From: Zasmidium citrigriseum
Taxonomy: Eukaryota > Ascomycota > Dothideomycetes > Mycosphaerellales > Mycosphaerellaceae
Direction of reading: 5' to 3'
DNA: 64,000 bases
Assembly: GCA_002786025.1 (NCBI GenBank)
Contig: NHNW01000051.1
Span: 291,102 to 355,101 of the forward strand
Below are positions 31,180 to 42,359 of this stretch, piece by piece. A program made the position numbers and the translations under genes. Position 1 is the stretch's first letter. Each line of letters starts with the position of its first letter. A model generated the notes under the pieces. It was not told the DNA's origin. It did not search any database and worked only from the letters and a program-made list of their open reading frames with translations.

Positions 31180-33171
31180 TCAGACGCCCTTGGGCCTTTC
31201 TTCAATGCTTGAAGCACTGCTCTCGGCAACGATCTCTTCTTGATCCGACTCATCCGTTTTCAGGACGGAGCTGATACCAAAGACGCGCTCGCATACCGGG
31301 ATAGCGAGCGATGCAAACAAGGTCGACGCAATCGCCCAAGACAGACCCCAAGCGTATCCGCGAGTCGGTTTGAACGCCGGCGCATCGTTGACGGGAAAGA
31401 AGAACTGCTGAGCGAGCGTCTCGCATACACTGAAAGTCCTCAAATTAGTTAAAGTCTCAGGAACATGCTGGCAGTCTTGAACTTACGATCCTATCGTCGA
31501 GACCATGGCAGTTGTTACAGCTCGAAGCTGCTTATCACCTCCACACGAGCTGTTCGCCCACGCATTCACGATTGGCCCGGTAGCACTGTATCCGCCGGCT
31601 GCGACGATGTACGTCGAGATCAACCAAGGCATTGCATTACTGGGCCATCCTGTCAAGACTGCGTAGCCTGAAGATTGAAAGCGGAGCGTCAGCGATCGTT
31701 CATATCCCTGGACCGCTTGAGCACTTACCATACACCTGCAACAGACCAAATCCGATGATCACCAAAGTTGGACGGCGACACCAGTCTGCTACTATGCTTG
31801 CCACGATTGCGAACACAACCATCGAGCCGTTCACGGATGTTGGAATCGTATTGATTTCTGCATTTGAGAAGCTACCCAAGGAACGGAGGTAGAGCGTCAT
31901 CCATCGTCCTGTTTGGCTGCCGCTGGTAAGTGATCTCATTCTGGAGGATGTCAGTCCAATTCCTATAACCAGAAATGATGATTCGGTAACATCGACCCAC
32001 CCATACGCAATCGGGAAGCAATAGAATTGCCACGAGCAGAAGATACGCTTAATTACAGACATGTCGAAGCGGCCGAAGGAATGTCTTCCTTCAGAATCAA
32101 TACGCTTTTCGCTTATGTGTTGTTCTTCTTCGGTCATCCACCAAGGTCTTTTCTTCGCCCATGGCTCGTCTGTACTCTATGTCAGCGTTGGTGTCTCATC
32201 GATGCTTTCATGGGACAGCCTCGTGAAGGCTTACTGGGACAAAAGAAGAACCCAAGGATCGCGATGGGAAGGCCTAGGATTGCATTGAAGATGAAGAGCC
32301 ACCTCCATGCTGCGAGTCCATTGACCCCATTCATCGATGAATGACTATTTCAGCGTTGTTAGCATGCTCTTGAATCATTAGCACCAAGATGTCTACTTAC
32401 AGGCCAGCCTGAATGTATCCCGCAAACGCACTACCAGCGCAAGAAGAGGCCGTGAAGATTGCAGAGCGACGATTGATCTCGGATTTACGGTACCAGCTTC
32501 CTATCTGTTATTCGCAGTTAGAAACCACTATTATCCCCTTGTCGTCGTTCATCTTACCAAGTAGTACGAGCCAGGCCCAATGGTACTGGAGAAGAGACCA
32601 GTAGCAAAGCTTGGAAACAAGTCAGCGTATGAATGATTGTGCAATGTGGAATACTCTTACCGAAGCCCATATAACGTCGTTACATCTTGAGCCTTGTACA
32701 TGAAGAGGACGAAAAGTGAGCTCAGGAGAGTACAACAAGGCAGCCAATAAGCTGGCGAGACGACCGTCAGGATTGGTGTGGCTAGTGGTGCTCCGATGAT
32801 GATGCCAATGTTGTAGTATGTCGTAAGCCAGTTCAAGTCCTTGCCACCTGTTGGGGGAAGTCATCTTTTAGTAGAGCTACCGCAGGGTGGGCTATTCGAC
32901 GTACGTAGCTGAAGATCCTCTTGCATTCCGCTCACGTAGGCATTGGTGACGCTGGTCTGCTCCAAGTACTTGATGAAGAATGACTGGATGCCATTAGTAG
33001 ATGGAAATGAGCATCATTCATCGTACGTACTAGGCATGTGTACGCCAAGATGCTCAAGTCCAGTTTGAAGATAAGCCGCTTCTCGGCCTTCGAAGTCCCA
33101 GGCTCATGCCAATGAAAGATGTTGGACACACGAGATGTTCGCCCTTTTGGGGCGAGGATTCCGTTCGTCAT
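31180..33171 (-). CDS. MFS transporter, allantoate/pantothenate (ACS) type, 10 exons
   Basis: Ten exons reconstructed with consistent phases: 33171-33031, 32983-32905, 32847-32661, 32609-32558, 32504-32401, 32344-32235, 32169-32001, 31940-31729, 31667-31487, 31429-31180; nine introns of 47-65 bp; 494 aa. The opening HEPGTSKAEKRLIFKLDLSI, then YLEQTSVTNAYVSGMQEDL, is diagnostic of the Dal5/Liz1-like anion:cation symporter family. Further on: GLRFATGLFSSTIGPGSYYL, IGSWYRKSEINRRSAIF, NGLAAWRWLFIFNAILGLPI and ILGFFFCP in the first half; AEINTIPTSV and WPSNAMPWLISTYIVAAGGY in the second, as in 12-helix members. It is a plasma-membrane importer of an organic anion such as pantothenate or allantoate; the substrate is not predictable. 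The start is the weakest point: ATG 33238 is in another frame, so an additional short 5' exon is possible. C-terminus is acidic and Ser-rich. Confidence 0.85.
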
Positions 33172-33736
33172 TCTCCTTGAGAGGTTCGACAAGGCTGTAT
33201 TGAGACTTAGAGGAAGCTCCACCGAGCAGGGAGGACATACGAATTAAGAAGGCTCATTTCCAGTCCCAATTCTCACTTCGAGCACCATAATGAATCTAAG
33301 GACCATAATGGCAAACTTTATTCGTATCGCGAGCTTGAAGGCAGCTGATCAAGCGTTTCTTGATCCACGGAAGCTTGCCCGCTGGTATACGCATGGAAGT
33401 TTTTCTTTTTTGGTTGATTGTTGATGCAACGTAGGCAATAGACATGGTGATGCGAAAAGAATCGCCGCAGAAAAATATCTTCAAGTCAGGAATCTCATTC
33501 TCAGGTTCGATATGCTGAGAATTATGGGTTGCGTTGGTGCAGTGAGGTCGTTCTGTCGAACACCTGGATGGTTTCGATCGACGCTCAATCCACGTAGGAG
33601 TCAAATGCTTCCATCAACCAACATCGGGTTATCGATGGCACTTTGATTGAAAAGAGAACATGAGACTACATGGCCGTAAGCGGTCCGCGAATCGTGGATA
33701 TCTTCTCTAGTCACCTCGCTATGTGATCGAAACCAA
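33172..33736. other. Intergenic, promoter of the MFS gene
   Basis: About 565 bp between the MFS start and the stop of the F-box/LRR gene, all - strand. ATG 33238 may belong to an unmodelled 5' exon of the MFS gene. No other feature. Confidence 0.45.
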
Positions 33737-35436
33737 TCAAGACGAGCGTGGCCACGTCAACAGGCCAGACTCGGGCTCAAAATACTTAACTTCTTCGGCG
33801 GCAACTCTCTGCAATACCGTCTGTGCCCGACCATATACGTCTCGCTGAGATAAAGGTACGTAGCAAAGAGTCTCAAGCCTCACGTAGACGTTTCCATCGA
33901 AGACATAGCGTCCTGGATGGTCTTTGAAGCCAAGCACGGGTGTTGAGCGCCCTTCGCGCTTCTCGTCAAACAACCGCGAGAAAGCCAGGGACACAAAGGA
34001 ATCGAAAGACTGTGTGTAAGCCGCAGCATTCAGTCTGGCAATCGTGTCATCGTGTCTGATGCTTGAAAAGAATCCGGGCTTGGGGACTGGTACGTTGAGT
34101 ATTCGCAGCACCTTCAGGTCAGGAAGCTCGAGTAGAGATAGCAGCGACAGTCTGTAATCTTGAGGAGTCTCCAGCGACTTCTGCGTTGGGAGCTGGATCT
34201 CCGGCAGTGGGATGGCCAGCTGTCTTAGCTTTCGGCATCGAGTGGACACTTCGGAGTAAAAGTCTTGTTTGATGCCGAGCGCTTCGGATCCTGAGTTGTA
34301 AGCCAATTTCGGCTTGTATGCGAAGCGAAGCAGCGTTTCGGCATGACGATCCAGCCAGGTGAAGTCCATCGGTCTGTTCATGTCGTCTGCGAAGATTTGC
34401 AGTGATAGCAAACCAGTGAAAGAGCTTAGAAACGCCTCGAATATCTCAGCCTTGGCCGTCTCTTCACCACAGCTCTCGAATGCAAAGCCTTGTAGCCCGG
34501 CGCCTCCGTGCTCCTGGAAGTGGTCCGTCAAAGCGCGTATGAAGGCTTCGGATCCAGGGCAATAGAAGAGATGAAGGTGCTCCAGGACAGAAAGATCCAG
34601 GTATTGGACGATTGTGCGCTGGGAGTATTGCAGGCAAATACATTCGAAGGTAAGCTCCGTCAGCTTGATCCGTGAATCAATTTTAGATGCTGGGACGTGT
34701 GAGAATAAGATCTGAAAGATCAAGCCGTCTTTGTCCTCTGAGTCGTGGAGATCTCCCTCGACGTCGCTGCGACAGTGCTCTGTTCGAATGGTGAGTGAAG
34801 TTATTGGCGACTTCTCCATGAGTGTTTGGTAGGCCTCAAGGTCGTGTCTGCCATCAATATGCTCTGGTAATTCCAGTTCCGTGACCGTGGCAAGTAGCGT
34901 CGCCGCCATGTCGCCGATCTGCAGCTTGGAGACACTATTTGGAGCGAGTGGGCCAAGTGACAAGGATTTGATGTTCTTTTGTCGACTCAAGATTGTCGTG
35001 ATGATGTCCTCACCCACAGGGAAGTCATCGCAGCGGCTATGGTGTGTATCAGCAACCTGTATGATCGGCAAGGGCCTTATTGTGAGGAGGAAGGTACGTA
35101 CAGCTTGCGAAGGGAATTCTCCGGAATAGCTTTCAAGAGAGCTTCCATCGCTGCAGTCTCTCCAGGCGTTGCGAAGCCATTTTTGACAGCTGGTTCGAAG
35201 CGAAGACTTCGGACCAGTCCAAGTCGTGAGTTACCCTCACACAATATACCAACCTGGCAATCGAGACAGAACCGATCGTTGCCCCGTAGGCGCAGGGTGG
35301 AGTAAAGCTGGGCTGTGGCGGGCTCGCATATGATTTTGCTGGTGAGACAGAGGGCTTTCAGATCCGAGGGTCGCGTAATGTATCCGACGATGTGACTGAG
35401 CAGTTCGACGGGAATGGCCTCGAGGCGTGAAGGCAT
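33737..35436 (-). CDS. F-box / leucine-rich-repeat-like protein 1
   Basis: Two exons, 35436-35102 and 35036-33737, with a 65-bp intron (GTACGT...CATAG) that splits the Leu codon of LRKL|RCDD; 544 aa. A second ATG lies immediately before (35439). N-terminus MPSRLEAIPVELLSHIVGYI with TRPSDLKALCLTSKII is a canonical F-box (LPxEL...I...DL..L.L.s). The remainder has irregular leucine-rich segments (IKSLSLGPLAP, VTELELPEHI, ITSLTIRTEH, LTELTFECICL, LSVLEHLHLFYCP, LRQLAIPLPEI, LPDLKVLRILNVPVP), as in fungal F-box/LRR adaptors. Such proteins usually link SCF ubiquitin ligase to a substrate held by the repeats. The gene at 35969-37719 is a tandem paralogue with the same intron place and phase and the same ending (KYFEPESGLLT against KYVEPECSILT). 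Confidence 0.8.
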
Positions 35437-35439
35437 CAT

Positions 35440-35968
35440 CGTTCTGCACGCCGGCAAGGCCGACCGTTGTCCTCGTGTCCGTTCGGAAGTTGGCGTGCGT
35501 GTTGTGACAGAACTTGAAAAAGAAGTTGGTGATATTCCGTGGTGCGTTTGTACCAAAACTTTGAGGGAAGGAGCAGGTGCGATCGGCTGGACCGGCCCGC
35601 TATCCACCAATCCCTGCTAGTGCAATTTGGCTGACATGTGAAAGTGATTATGCTATACAGTGAGCGGGAATTTTGCGAGAAAGACGACGACGAACGACTT
35701 GCACGAATTTGATATTTTGACGCGGAACCTCAGAAAACAAAACCCATAGCGTCCATTAAGCAAACGAACGAGCGATCTTCTGATAAGCCGCACATGCCTC
35801 CTGAACAAACCTAAAGACCTTGCCTTTGTTGTGCACGCCTCTCATTCTTCGTCCTTGCGATGATTTCTAAACCAGCCGTGTTCCGCCATGCCCAAATGTC
35901 CATCTTCTCAATCGACCTTCTATCATGATATTCCTGACAGCACCCGACAGCCACCGCTTGCCGACAAT
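35440..35968. other. Intergenic between the two F-box/LRR genes
   Basis: About 530 bp: promoter of F-box/LRR 1 and 3' end of F-box/LRR 2. The frame of gene 1 stays open upstream of its ATG to 35610, but that extension is not shared with the paralogue. ATGTGAAAGTG occurs near 35635-35645. Confidence 0.45.
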
Positions 35969-37719
35969 CTACTTAATGTCGGTCAAAATGCTGCACTCAG
36001 GTTCCACGTACTTCACGTCCCACTCAGGGATAAACTCCAAGGCAGTCTGCATGTTGCCATAGTAGTCCAGCTGCCTCATGGGCATGTAGCATCTGGCTTC
36101 TTCGAAGAGGAGATTTTGAACGTCGTCCGTCACCATGACCGATCCAACGGGACTGAAGCAGAGGACTGGCGACGTGCGCGGACGGCGGTATTGATCGAAA
36201 ACTAGTGCGAGGTCTGAGATGACAAAGGAGTGCAAGGCATGCTCATAGGCGGTGCGGTTGAGCCTCTCGATGACCTTGTCCTCGCGGTTGTCGGGTGGGT
36301 TGTAGAAGTGATCAGCTGTGGCATCCGGGTAGTTGAGAATGCGCAGGATCTTGAGATCTGGCAGTTTCAGCAATGCTCGGAGTGCCAGCTCGTAGGTCTC
36401 TTGATCGCCCTCGACACTGTCGGGTACCAGTAGCATTGGCATAGGGACTGCGAGCTGTCGCAGCTTTGGACAGTGCTTCACGATGTTATCGAAGAAGCTT
36501 TGCTGAAGGTCCATGTGATTTGATGCCCAGTTTCCAGATCCTTCAGGGTGCAGTGCAAGATACGTCAATGTGTCGCCGTGGTTCTTGAAGGTGCTGCCTT
36601 TGAGGAATTGGTAAGCGTCGTTCGTTCCGCTCCCATCTCCCTCGTATCCGATCAGTACCAGCGACTTCAGGCCACTAAAGGAGCGGAGGAACCGTTGCAC
36701 AGTCTTCACTCCTAACGAATCGCCGTCTCCGAGTACGAACTGGAAGTTCTGAAGTTTTCCGCCATGCTTCGTGAAATGCGAGGTCAAGATTGAGACGACC
36801 TTGCTGCCGCTTGGACAGCGCCCAAGAACGAGACTCTGCAGCACCGACAGGTCAAGGTATGACGAAAAGACGTCTTTCGAGAGTTCGAGATTGAAGTTTT
36901 CGAGCTTCAGTCGCTTGAGTTGAACACGTCCGGCGAGTGGCGATCTCTTGACGTGAGAAAACAAGGTGGACGCCACCTTTTCGTAACCCTCTCCGGCACG
37001 AAGATCGCATCCATGGCTCGAGTCCATAGGCGCACCATCTTCACCGCTGTAGAAATTCTTGATCTTGATCACCAGGCCCTCCAGAGGCGCACTCTCGATG
37101 ATGTACTGGTATGCGTCGAGATCTTGAGAGCTTCCAAGCGTAATCGGGATCTCAAGATGCTTGAGATTCGCAATGAGGTCCTTACCCAACATTCCAGAGC
37201 TGATGAAGGGCGCCATATTGAACGTGATGGGACCAAGCATAAGGCGCGTGATCTTCTGCTGCCGAGTAAACAGCGCCATGGCAGTGTTCTCATCGATGAG
37301 GAACTCGCTGCAGTCCCTAGTAGAATATGTTAGCATATCGATGTAGGCAACGCACTCGAAGTACAGCTAGCCACTTACAATTCTCGAAGCACGTTTGTCG
37401 GCAGAGCATTCAGGACATTGGTCACGGCCTTCTTCTCACATGATGCGATATCAAAGTACCGAGAAACGAGCTCGAGTCCGCGAATGTGCTGCAGCCCAGG
37501 ATGGGTCTCAGCACGAAACCCAGCTTCGGGCTTGAAATGGTCATGTTTCCAGTCGAAGTGTTGCGACGTGAAGACGGCCGAATGGTAGAGCGCTGTCGTA
37601 GCCTGTGCGCGTATGGCTTTACTCGTCAAGCAGAGCGACTTGAGATCGGACGGCCGAGGAATGTAGTCGAGCACCCAAGAGATCAGCTCCGGCGGGAGGG
37701 ATTCGAGGCGCGAAGCCAT
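35969..37719 (-). CDS. F-box / leucine-rich-repeat-like protein 2
   Basis: Two exons, 37719-37379 and 37316-35969, with a 62-bp intron (GTAAGT...ACTAG) that splits the Leu codon of LREL|DCSE; 562 aa. The start MASRLESLPPELISWVLDYI with PRPSDLKSLCLTSKAI is the F-box, closely like that of its neighbour. Leucine-rich segments follow (ITRLMLGPITF, LKHLEIPITL, LEGLVIKIKNF, LKRLKLENFNL, LSVLQSLVLGRCP, LKSLVLIGYEG, LRQLAVPMPML, LPDLKILRILNYP). The equal intron position, phase and matching block order show a local tandem duplication. SCF substrate adaptor is the usual role of this class; the substrate is unknown. The promoter has GTGAATG (37911-37905 on this strand), similar to the core upstream of the small F-box-like genes at 7-14 kb. 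Confidence 0.8.
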
Positions 37720-38480
37720 GATATGATGGCGGCGACACGACTCAGCGCTCGAAGAAGTGGTTGAGTGTGCGATGGAACCAGGCCAGTGGAGTCTGGATGA
37801 CGGCGACAGGTTTCGTGGCAGCAGGACCGAGGGTGGTGGTTTGTCGAGATGAATGGAGAAGTCGGGTCTGCGAAGTTTACTTAAACGCGCGGCGGGACGG
37901 CTCGCATTCACTTCCGCCGCCCGCTAGTGACTCGCTCGCATGTGAAAATGCGGGGCGAACCCCACGTTACCTGGCAGGAGCGACATATGGCAGGCAGCCC
38001 CTTACCATCGCGTTTTAATATATAGTGAGCGTCTCTCGGTATATCTTGATTCTAACCCAGTTGTCAGCGAGACATTGAGACCTGCGCCGATAATTCAGTC
38101 TCCAATCATACCTCAAAATTAACCCGTATACTTCCAACCGTAGTTCAAGATCCCTCCAGATACTAGCGATAAAGCAGAAGCAGAAGAAAGTACAAAACAA
38201 AAGGGAAAGGGGCCGCCTCTCAGAAATCTCTACTCCCAACACTATCTAAACCCCACCACCTCCATCGAGCAAACATATCCACAAAGAAGCCAAACCAACC
38301 AAAATCATACAAAGAAGATGCAAAGTCTAGCAGCTAATAGCCAAACCAAAAAGAAAAAGATTCGGGGGGTATATCGCTCGCACCATGCCTCCACACTCGC
38401 TCAGTCGCTCAATCCAAAATCAAAACGCCCGTCAAATGCGCTTCTCTCACCCTTTGCCACCTCAATCTCTCATCGCTTCC
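37720..38480. other. Intergenic, no gene seen
   Basis: Promoter of F-box/LRR 2 and 3' side of the HookA-like gene. 38141-38360 is A-rich and is probably 3' UTR. No gene is supported. Confidence 0.45.
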
Positions 38481-40316
38481 TTACCGTTGTGCTCCTAACC
38501 CAAACCCAGGCCCCACCAAACCCCTCTGCTTCCCAATCCAGCTCCGTGCCTCTTGCCTCCGTCTCCCGGCAAGACTGACTCCATCCCTCTGTAGCCGTCC
38601 GCCCAACTCATACCATGCGGAGGTGACCAGCCGAATCTCTTTCTGCAGCACCGCGACATCTTGGGGCGGGGGCGGTGGCATGGCACTCGTGGCTCGTTCA
38701 ATTTCTTTCTTGAGCTCCGCAATGATGGTATCCTTTTCTTCAAGCAAATGTTCGGTCTTCTCATTGCTTTCCTGTCCGCCACGCTGTTGTTCTTCCAGCG
38801 CGGCATTGCGTTGGTTGGATTGTTTGAGACGGAGGTCTGCGGCTTCGAGTTGTTGCTCCAGGAGGTGGATTTTGTCGACCCAGTGTTTGTTCTCATCGGT
38901 CTTTGGTGGAGCGGGCTTCTCATCGCCGTCGGTTTCTGAGGTTTCTTTTTTGATCTCGGGAGGCTCGATGTCGATTTCTTCGTCTGGACCTCGATCGTCT
39001 AGTCTTGCACGGAGTTCTTCGAGAGCTTCGTGGTCCCTTTCTTGTCGCTCTTTGGCGGCTTCGAGCTTCTGAGCCAGGACCTTTGCATCGTACTCGACGT
39101 GCTTCCTCGTCGTGGTGAGCTCGTTGATCTGATACTCCTGATTCCGGATCAATCCCTTCTTCTCAATGATCTCCTTCTCCAACCCAGCCTGGATCTGCCT
39201 CATCTGATCCAGCTCCCCAAGTCTATCAGTCGCCTGTTTCAACTCCTCTCTCAACGAAGCATTCGCCTTTTCTTGCTCCTGCAACGTCTGGATCTTCTTC
39301 TTCAAATTCTCATTTGCTTTCACTTTCTGATTCAGATCCTCATTCTCAGCCTTCAACATCTGCAAATCATCCCTCAACTTCTGACTCGCTTCTTGCTCCT
39401 CCTTGAACTTCGCCACCTGCCTCTCATATTTCTCCACCGCATCCTTCGAGGCCTGTAGCTGCCCCTCCAGATCATCGATATACGCCCGATCACTGTCCGC
39501 CTGCCGCTGCAACTTCTTATAGTCATCATCCCCAGCCGGCCTCCTTCCCTTATTATTCATCTCATCCCGATAATTATCCAACTCCTGTCTCAACTGCTCC
39601 TCATGCTGCTTCGCGGCCTGAACCTGCTTCTGCGCCTCCTGAAGCTGCGCCTGCAACGTCTCAATCGTCGCCTGCGCCTGCAACAGCTCCTCCTCCCTCT
39701 CCAACAGCGGATCCCCAAACATATTCAACCCCCCATTCTCCTTCCCCTTCCCATTCGCCTCCGCCGGCACCGGCACAGCAACCTCCTGCTCCCACACCGT
39801 CTCATCCCGACTCACCGGCTCGGAAACCGTCTCCGCCTCCTGCATCCTCTGAATCTCATACGCAATCACCATCGCACTCCCCTGCCCCAACCCCATCAAC
39901 CTCTTCCCCATAGCCTGATTACTCGCGGGACTCGCCATCGCCGCGCGGATAATCTCCATAATAAGCTTCTCCAAATCCTTCTCTTCCGCTTTCTCCGCGA
40001 TGACTTTGAGATCTGCCCCTTCGCCTTCTGCCCCTGCTCCGCCGTTGCACACGTCGCGGTAGTACATTGAGAGCTGTTTCTCGAGGTGTTTGAGGTTTTG
40101 CCATTTGCGCGTCCAGTCGGAGGAGGCGGTGATGGAGGGTTCGGGGAGGCTCCCGGAGAAGTATTCGGCGTCGACGGATTGGAGGATCGACCAGAGGACG
40201 ACGCCGGAGCTGAGGTCGGCGAGGGAGGTGATGTTGCTGCCGATGTCTTCGAAGGATTGGACCCAGGCGAGCAGGGCGCTGCCCAGGGAATTGGGTGATG
40301 GCTCGGGGGAGGCCAT
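38481..40316 (-). CDS. hookA: HOOK-family dynein adaptor (HookA-like)
   Basis: Single exon, 611 aa, near the length of Aspergillus HookA. Residues 1-150 form the N-terminal HOOK domain: SLGSALLAWVQSF, LADLSSGVVLWSILQSVD, WQNLKHLEKQLSMYYRDVC, LEKLIMEIIRAAMAS and MGLGQGSAMVIAYEIQRMQE. About 200-560 is a long coiled coil (Gln/Glu/Leu-rich). The end AWYELGGRLQRDGVSLAGRR followed by SWIGKQRG is the conserved C-terminal cargo segment. In fungi HookA, with FTS and FHIP, links early endosomes to dynein-dynactin for transport along microtubules. The gene is intronless here. The next recognisable tubulin-related gene is cofactor B at 45.7 kb, but closeness does not imply shared regulation. ATG 40316 is followed by MASPEPSPN and there is no nearer alternative. 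Confidence 0.92.
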   Translation of the reverse strand: MASPEPSPNSLGSALLAWVQSFEDIGSNITSLADLSSGVVLWSILQSVDAEYFSGSLPEPSITASSDWTRKWQNLKHLEKQLSMYYRDVCNGGAGAEGEGADLKVIAEKAEEKDLEKLIMEIIRAAMASPASNQAMGKRLMGLGQGSAMVIAYEIQRMQEAETVSEPVSRDETVWEQEVAVPVPAEANGKGKENGGLNMFGDPLLEREEELLQAQATIETLQAQLQEAQKQVQAAKQHEEQLRQELDNYRDEMNNKGRRPAGDDDYKKLQRQADSDRAYIDDLEGQLQASKDAVEKYERQVAKFKEEQEASQKLRDDLQMLKAENEDLNQKVKANENLKKKIQTLQEQEKANASLREELKQATDRLGELDQMRQIQAGLEKEIIEKKGLIRNQEYQINELTTTRKHVEYDAKVLAQKLEAAKERQERDHEALEELRARLDDRGPDEEIDIEPPEIKKETSETDGDEKPAPPKTDENKHWVDKIHLLEQQLEAADLRLKQSNQRNAALEEQQRGGQESNEKTEHLLEEKDTIIAELKKEIERATSAMPPPPPQDVAVLQKEIRLVTSAWYELGGRLQRDGVSLAGRRRQEARSWIGKQRGLVGPGFGLGAQR

Positions 40317-41169
40317 TTCTATTTATCTGGTCTGAAAGTGAGGTTGTTGGTGGTGTTTGAGCTTCCAATCGCAAAGAAGCCCGTCGTCGATACGTATGAT
40401 TGCACGCATGGTATCAGCACATGTTCTTCGCTACCGAAACATGGCGACGTCGTGGCTGCACGTGAAAGGCATCGAGTATCTTGCAACGCGTGACGTGGAA
40501 GTGAAGATTACACCTGTTTCACCCAATCGAGTCCAAAACGCCGTATTCATCCCATTGTAGTATAGTCGCTTTTCTCGGCAAGAAATCCTCCGAAATGCCG
40601 CCTTGTGGGAAAGAATAGACATGAGACGGCAATCGCAAACGCAGACAATACAATTGTTCGTGTTTCGTTTCGGGACGCTGCTTCACGGGACGGATGGACG
40701 GGATCAGAAATCAAGGTTATCTCAACGACGTCTGCTTCAATTCTGCTGCTGATGAATTACCTACGCCTCCTCTTTGCAATTAGTTTCCTCCCCTTCGAAC
40801 TACTTATTCTCTTCTACTCTACAGTATCCCATGCTGTCATCAAATCATCCGTTTGTGTTTCGTTCGTAGTGATGGGCTCGTTTTTCGCGGCCGTAGGTGA
40901 TTGATAGCTGTTGTACAAGTTCATCATCACTCCTTTTCACGTGCTGCCTGTTGGCCGTTTTTGCTGCCGTGGACTCGTCTTGGACGTTGGCGTTATCGCT
41001 ATGCAAGTCGTTCGCTCTGTCGCGCTCTATGCTTATCTTGACCTTGTCGATTCGTTGCGTCGTTGAAATGCTTTCGGGTGGTTGTCGTTAGGGTTCATGT
41101 CGATAAAAGTGAGCCTTCCCTACGCAATGCTTGTTCGTTGATGGAATGAAACGAGTGTGGTAGTCGTTG
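40317..41169. other. Intergenic, no gene seen
   Basis: About 850 bp between the start of the HookA-like gene and the stop of the Myb gene, both - strand. Short frames are not supported. Confidence 0.45.
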
Positions 41170-42359
41170 TCATCGTCGGTCGCGTTCTGATGACGTGACG
41201 ACAGGCGGTAGTGTGTATCGAGGGGTTGCAGAAGAGGATCCAGCGACGTCGAGGAGAGGAGGAAGTTGGCCCCTTCCAAGCGGCGTTGCAGAGTTGGGAA
41301 CGGATCGTGCACTGTCTGCTCTTCGTCGTAATGAAGGTCCACCAGGTAATGAGTCGCTGCTGTTTCGTCGTAGCCGTGATGTTTCGGGCGAATGTGGATG
41401 GGTGAGTGCGTGCGGTATTTGAGGCAGGCTGTGGTTGTGCGTGTGCGTGTATGAGAAGCCAGACGTCGGTGCAATGCCAGTAGGAGACGTACTCGATCGT
41501 CCCTCCGACCCAGGTCCAGCCTGAGTCGAAGTCGAGCCCGGTTGGTGTGCGAGATGGAAGACGGGCACGTTGGCACGTTGGGCCATCTCGACCTCGCCGA
41601 TCTGCCAGTGCATTGCTTCGGCCGCTCGCCATGGTAGTTGCATCTCCTTCGCAATCTTCTCCCACATGTCCTTCTTGAACCTGTTCGTCACGTTAGCATC
41701 GATCGAAAAACGTCAGACGACGCGACATACCTCTCGTAAAGCCGTGCCAGCTTGTTCTTCTTCTCCTCGTCCCATTCTGACCGTCGCTCGAGGTAGTTCT
41801 GGAACCTCAGTCGACAGCTGATTGCACTGCGGCCAGGCAAGTGCTTCGAGATGTCTTCCCACTTCATGCCATTGCCGCGGAGCTCGATGATCGATCGATC
41901 CTCATCGGCCGTCCACTTTGATTGCTTCTTCTTGGGTGGAGTCTCCTGGGGATGGGGCATTGGAGGTGCGAGTCGCTTGTTGCTCTGTCCAGGCGCGTGA
42001 GAAAGTGGGATTGGTGGAGGCAGCCTTGGATCTGCCATCGATGGAGGTGGGTACGGCGAATAACCACTCATCGGTGGAAAGTGAGGAGGTCCATGAGGGT
42101 AATGCTGGGTATACTGAATCGTCTGCATCGATGGATACGGGGGAGGTGGATAAGGAGGAACGGAAGTCGATGGATGCGTTGCGTCTAACGGCGGTACTGG
42201 AAGTGGTGCTGGTGTCGTTGCCGTCGTTGTCGTCGATGGTCGAGCTGAGCCTGCAGTATCGTCTCTGGCTCTGCTGCTCGTCGTTGTTCGAGAACTGCTG
42301 CTCGCATTGCCTGGAGACGATGCTGACTTTGGCCGCTCCAGCAATGAGGAGATATCCAC
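41170..42359 (-). CDS. Myb/SANT two-repeat DNA-binding protein
   Basis: Two exons, 42359-41731 and 41680-41170, with a 50-bp intron (GTATGT...ACAG) that splits an Arg codon in LYER|FKKD; 379 aa. N-terminus MDISSLLERP, then a Ser/Thr/Pro-rich region with PPYPPPPYP. NLS-like PPKKKQSKW precedes SANT 1 (residues about 147-192): WTADEDRSIIELRGNGMKWE with DISKHLPGRSAISCRLRFQN. SANT 2 (about 195-238): WDEEKKNKLARLYER, FKKDMWEKIAKEMQLPWRAA and EAMHWQIGE. The tail is disordered with His-rich (YTHTHNHSL) and Ser/Arg stretches. This Myb type is highly conserved in filamentous ascomycetes as a nuclear regulator; I cannot safely give a gene name. It is transcribed away from a long 3.3 kb upstream spacer. 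Confidence 0.88.

Noticed and set aside
39603..40070. Leu/Arg-rich + strand open frame opposite the HookA-like gene
   Set aside because: Antisense of coiled-coil coding sequence; highly repetitive composition.
41088..41665. Alternative - strand frames over Myb exon 2
   Set aside because: Shadows of the Myb C-terminal exon, whose frame is fixed by the SANT 2 repeat and the phase of the intron.
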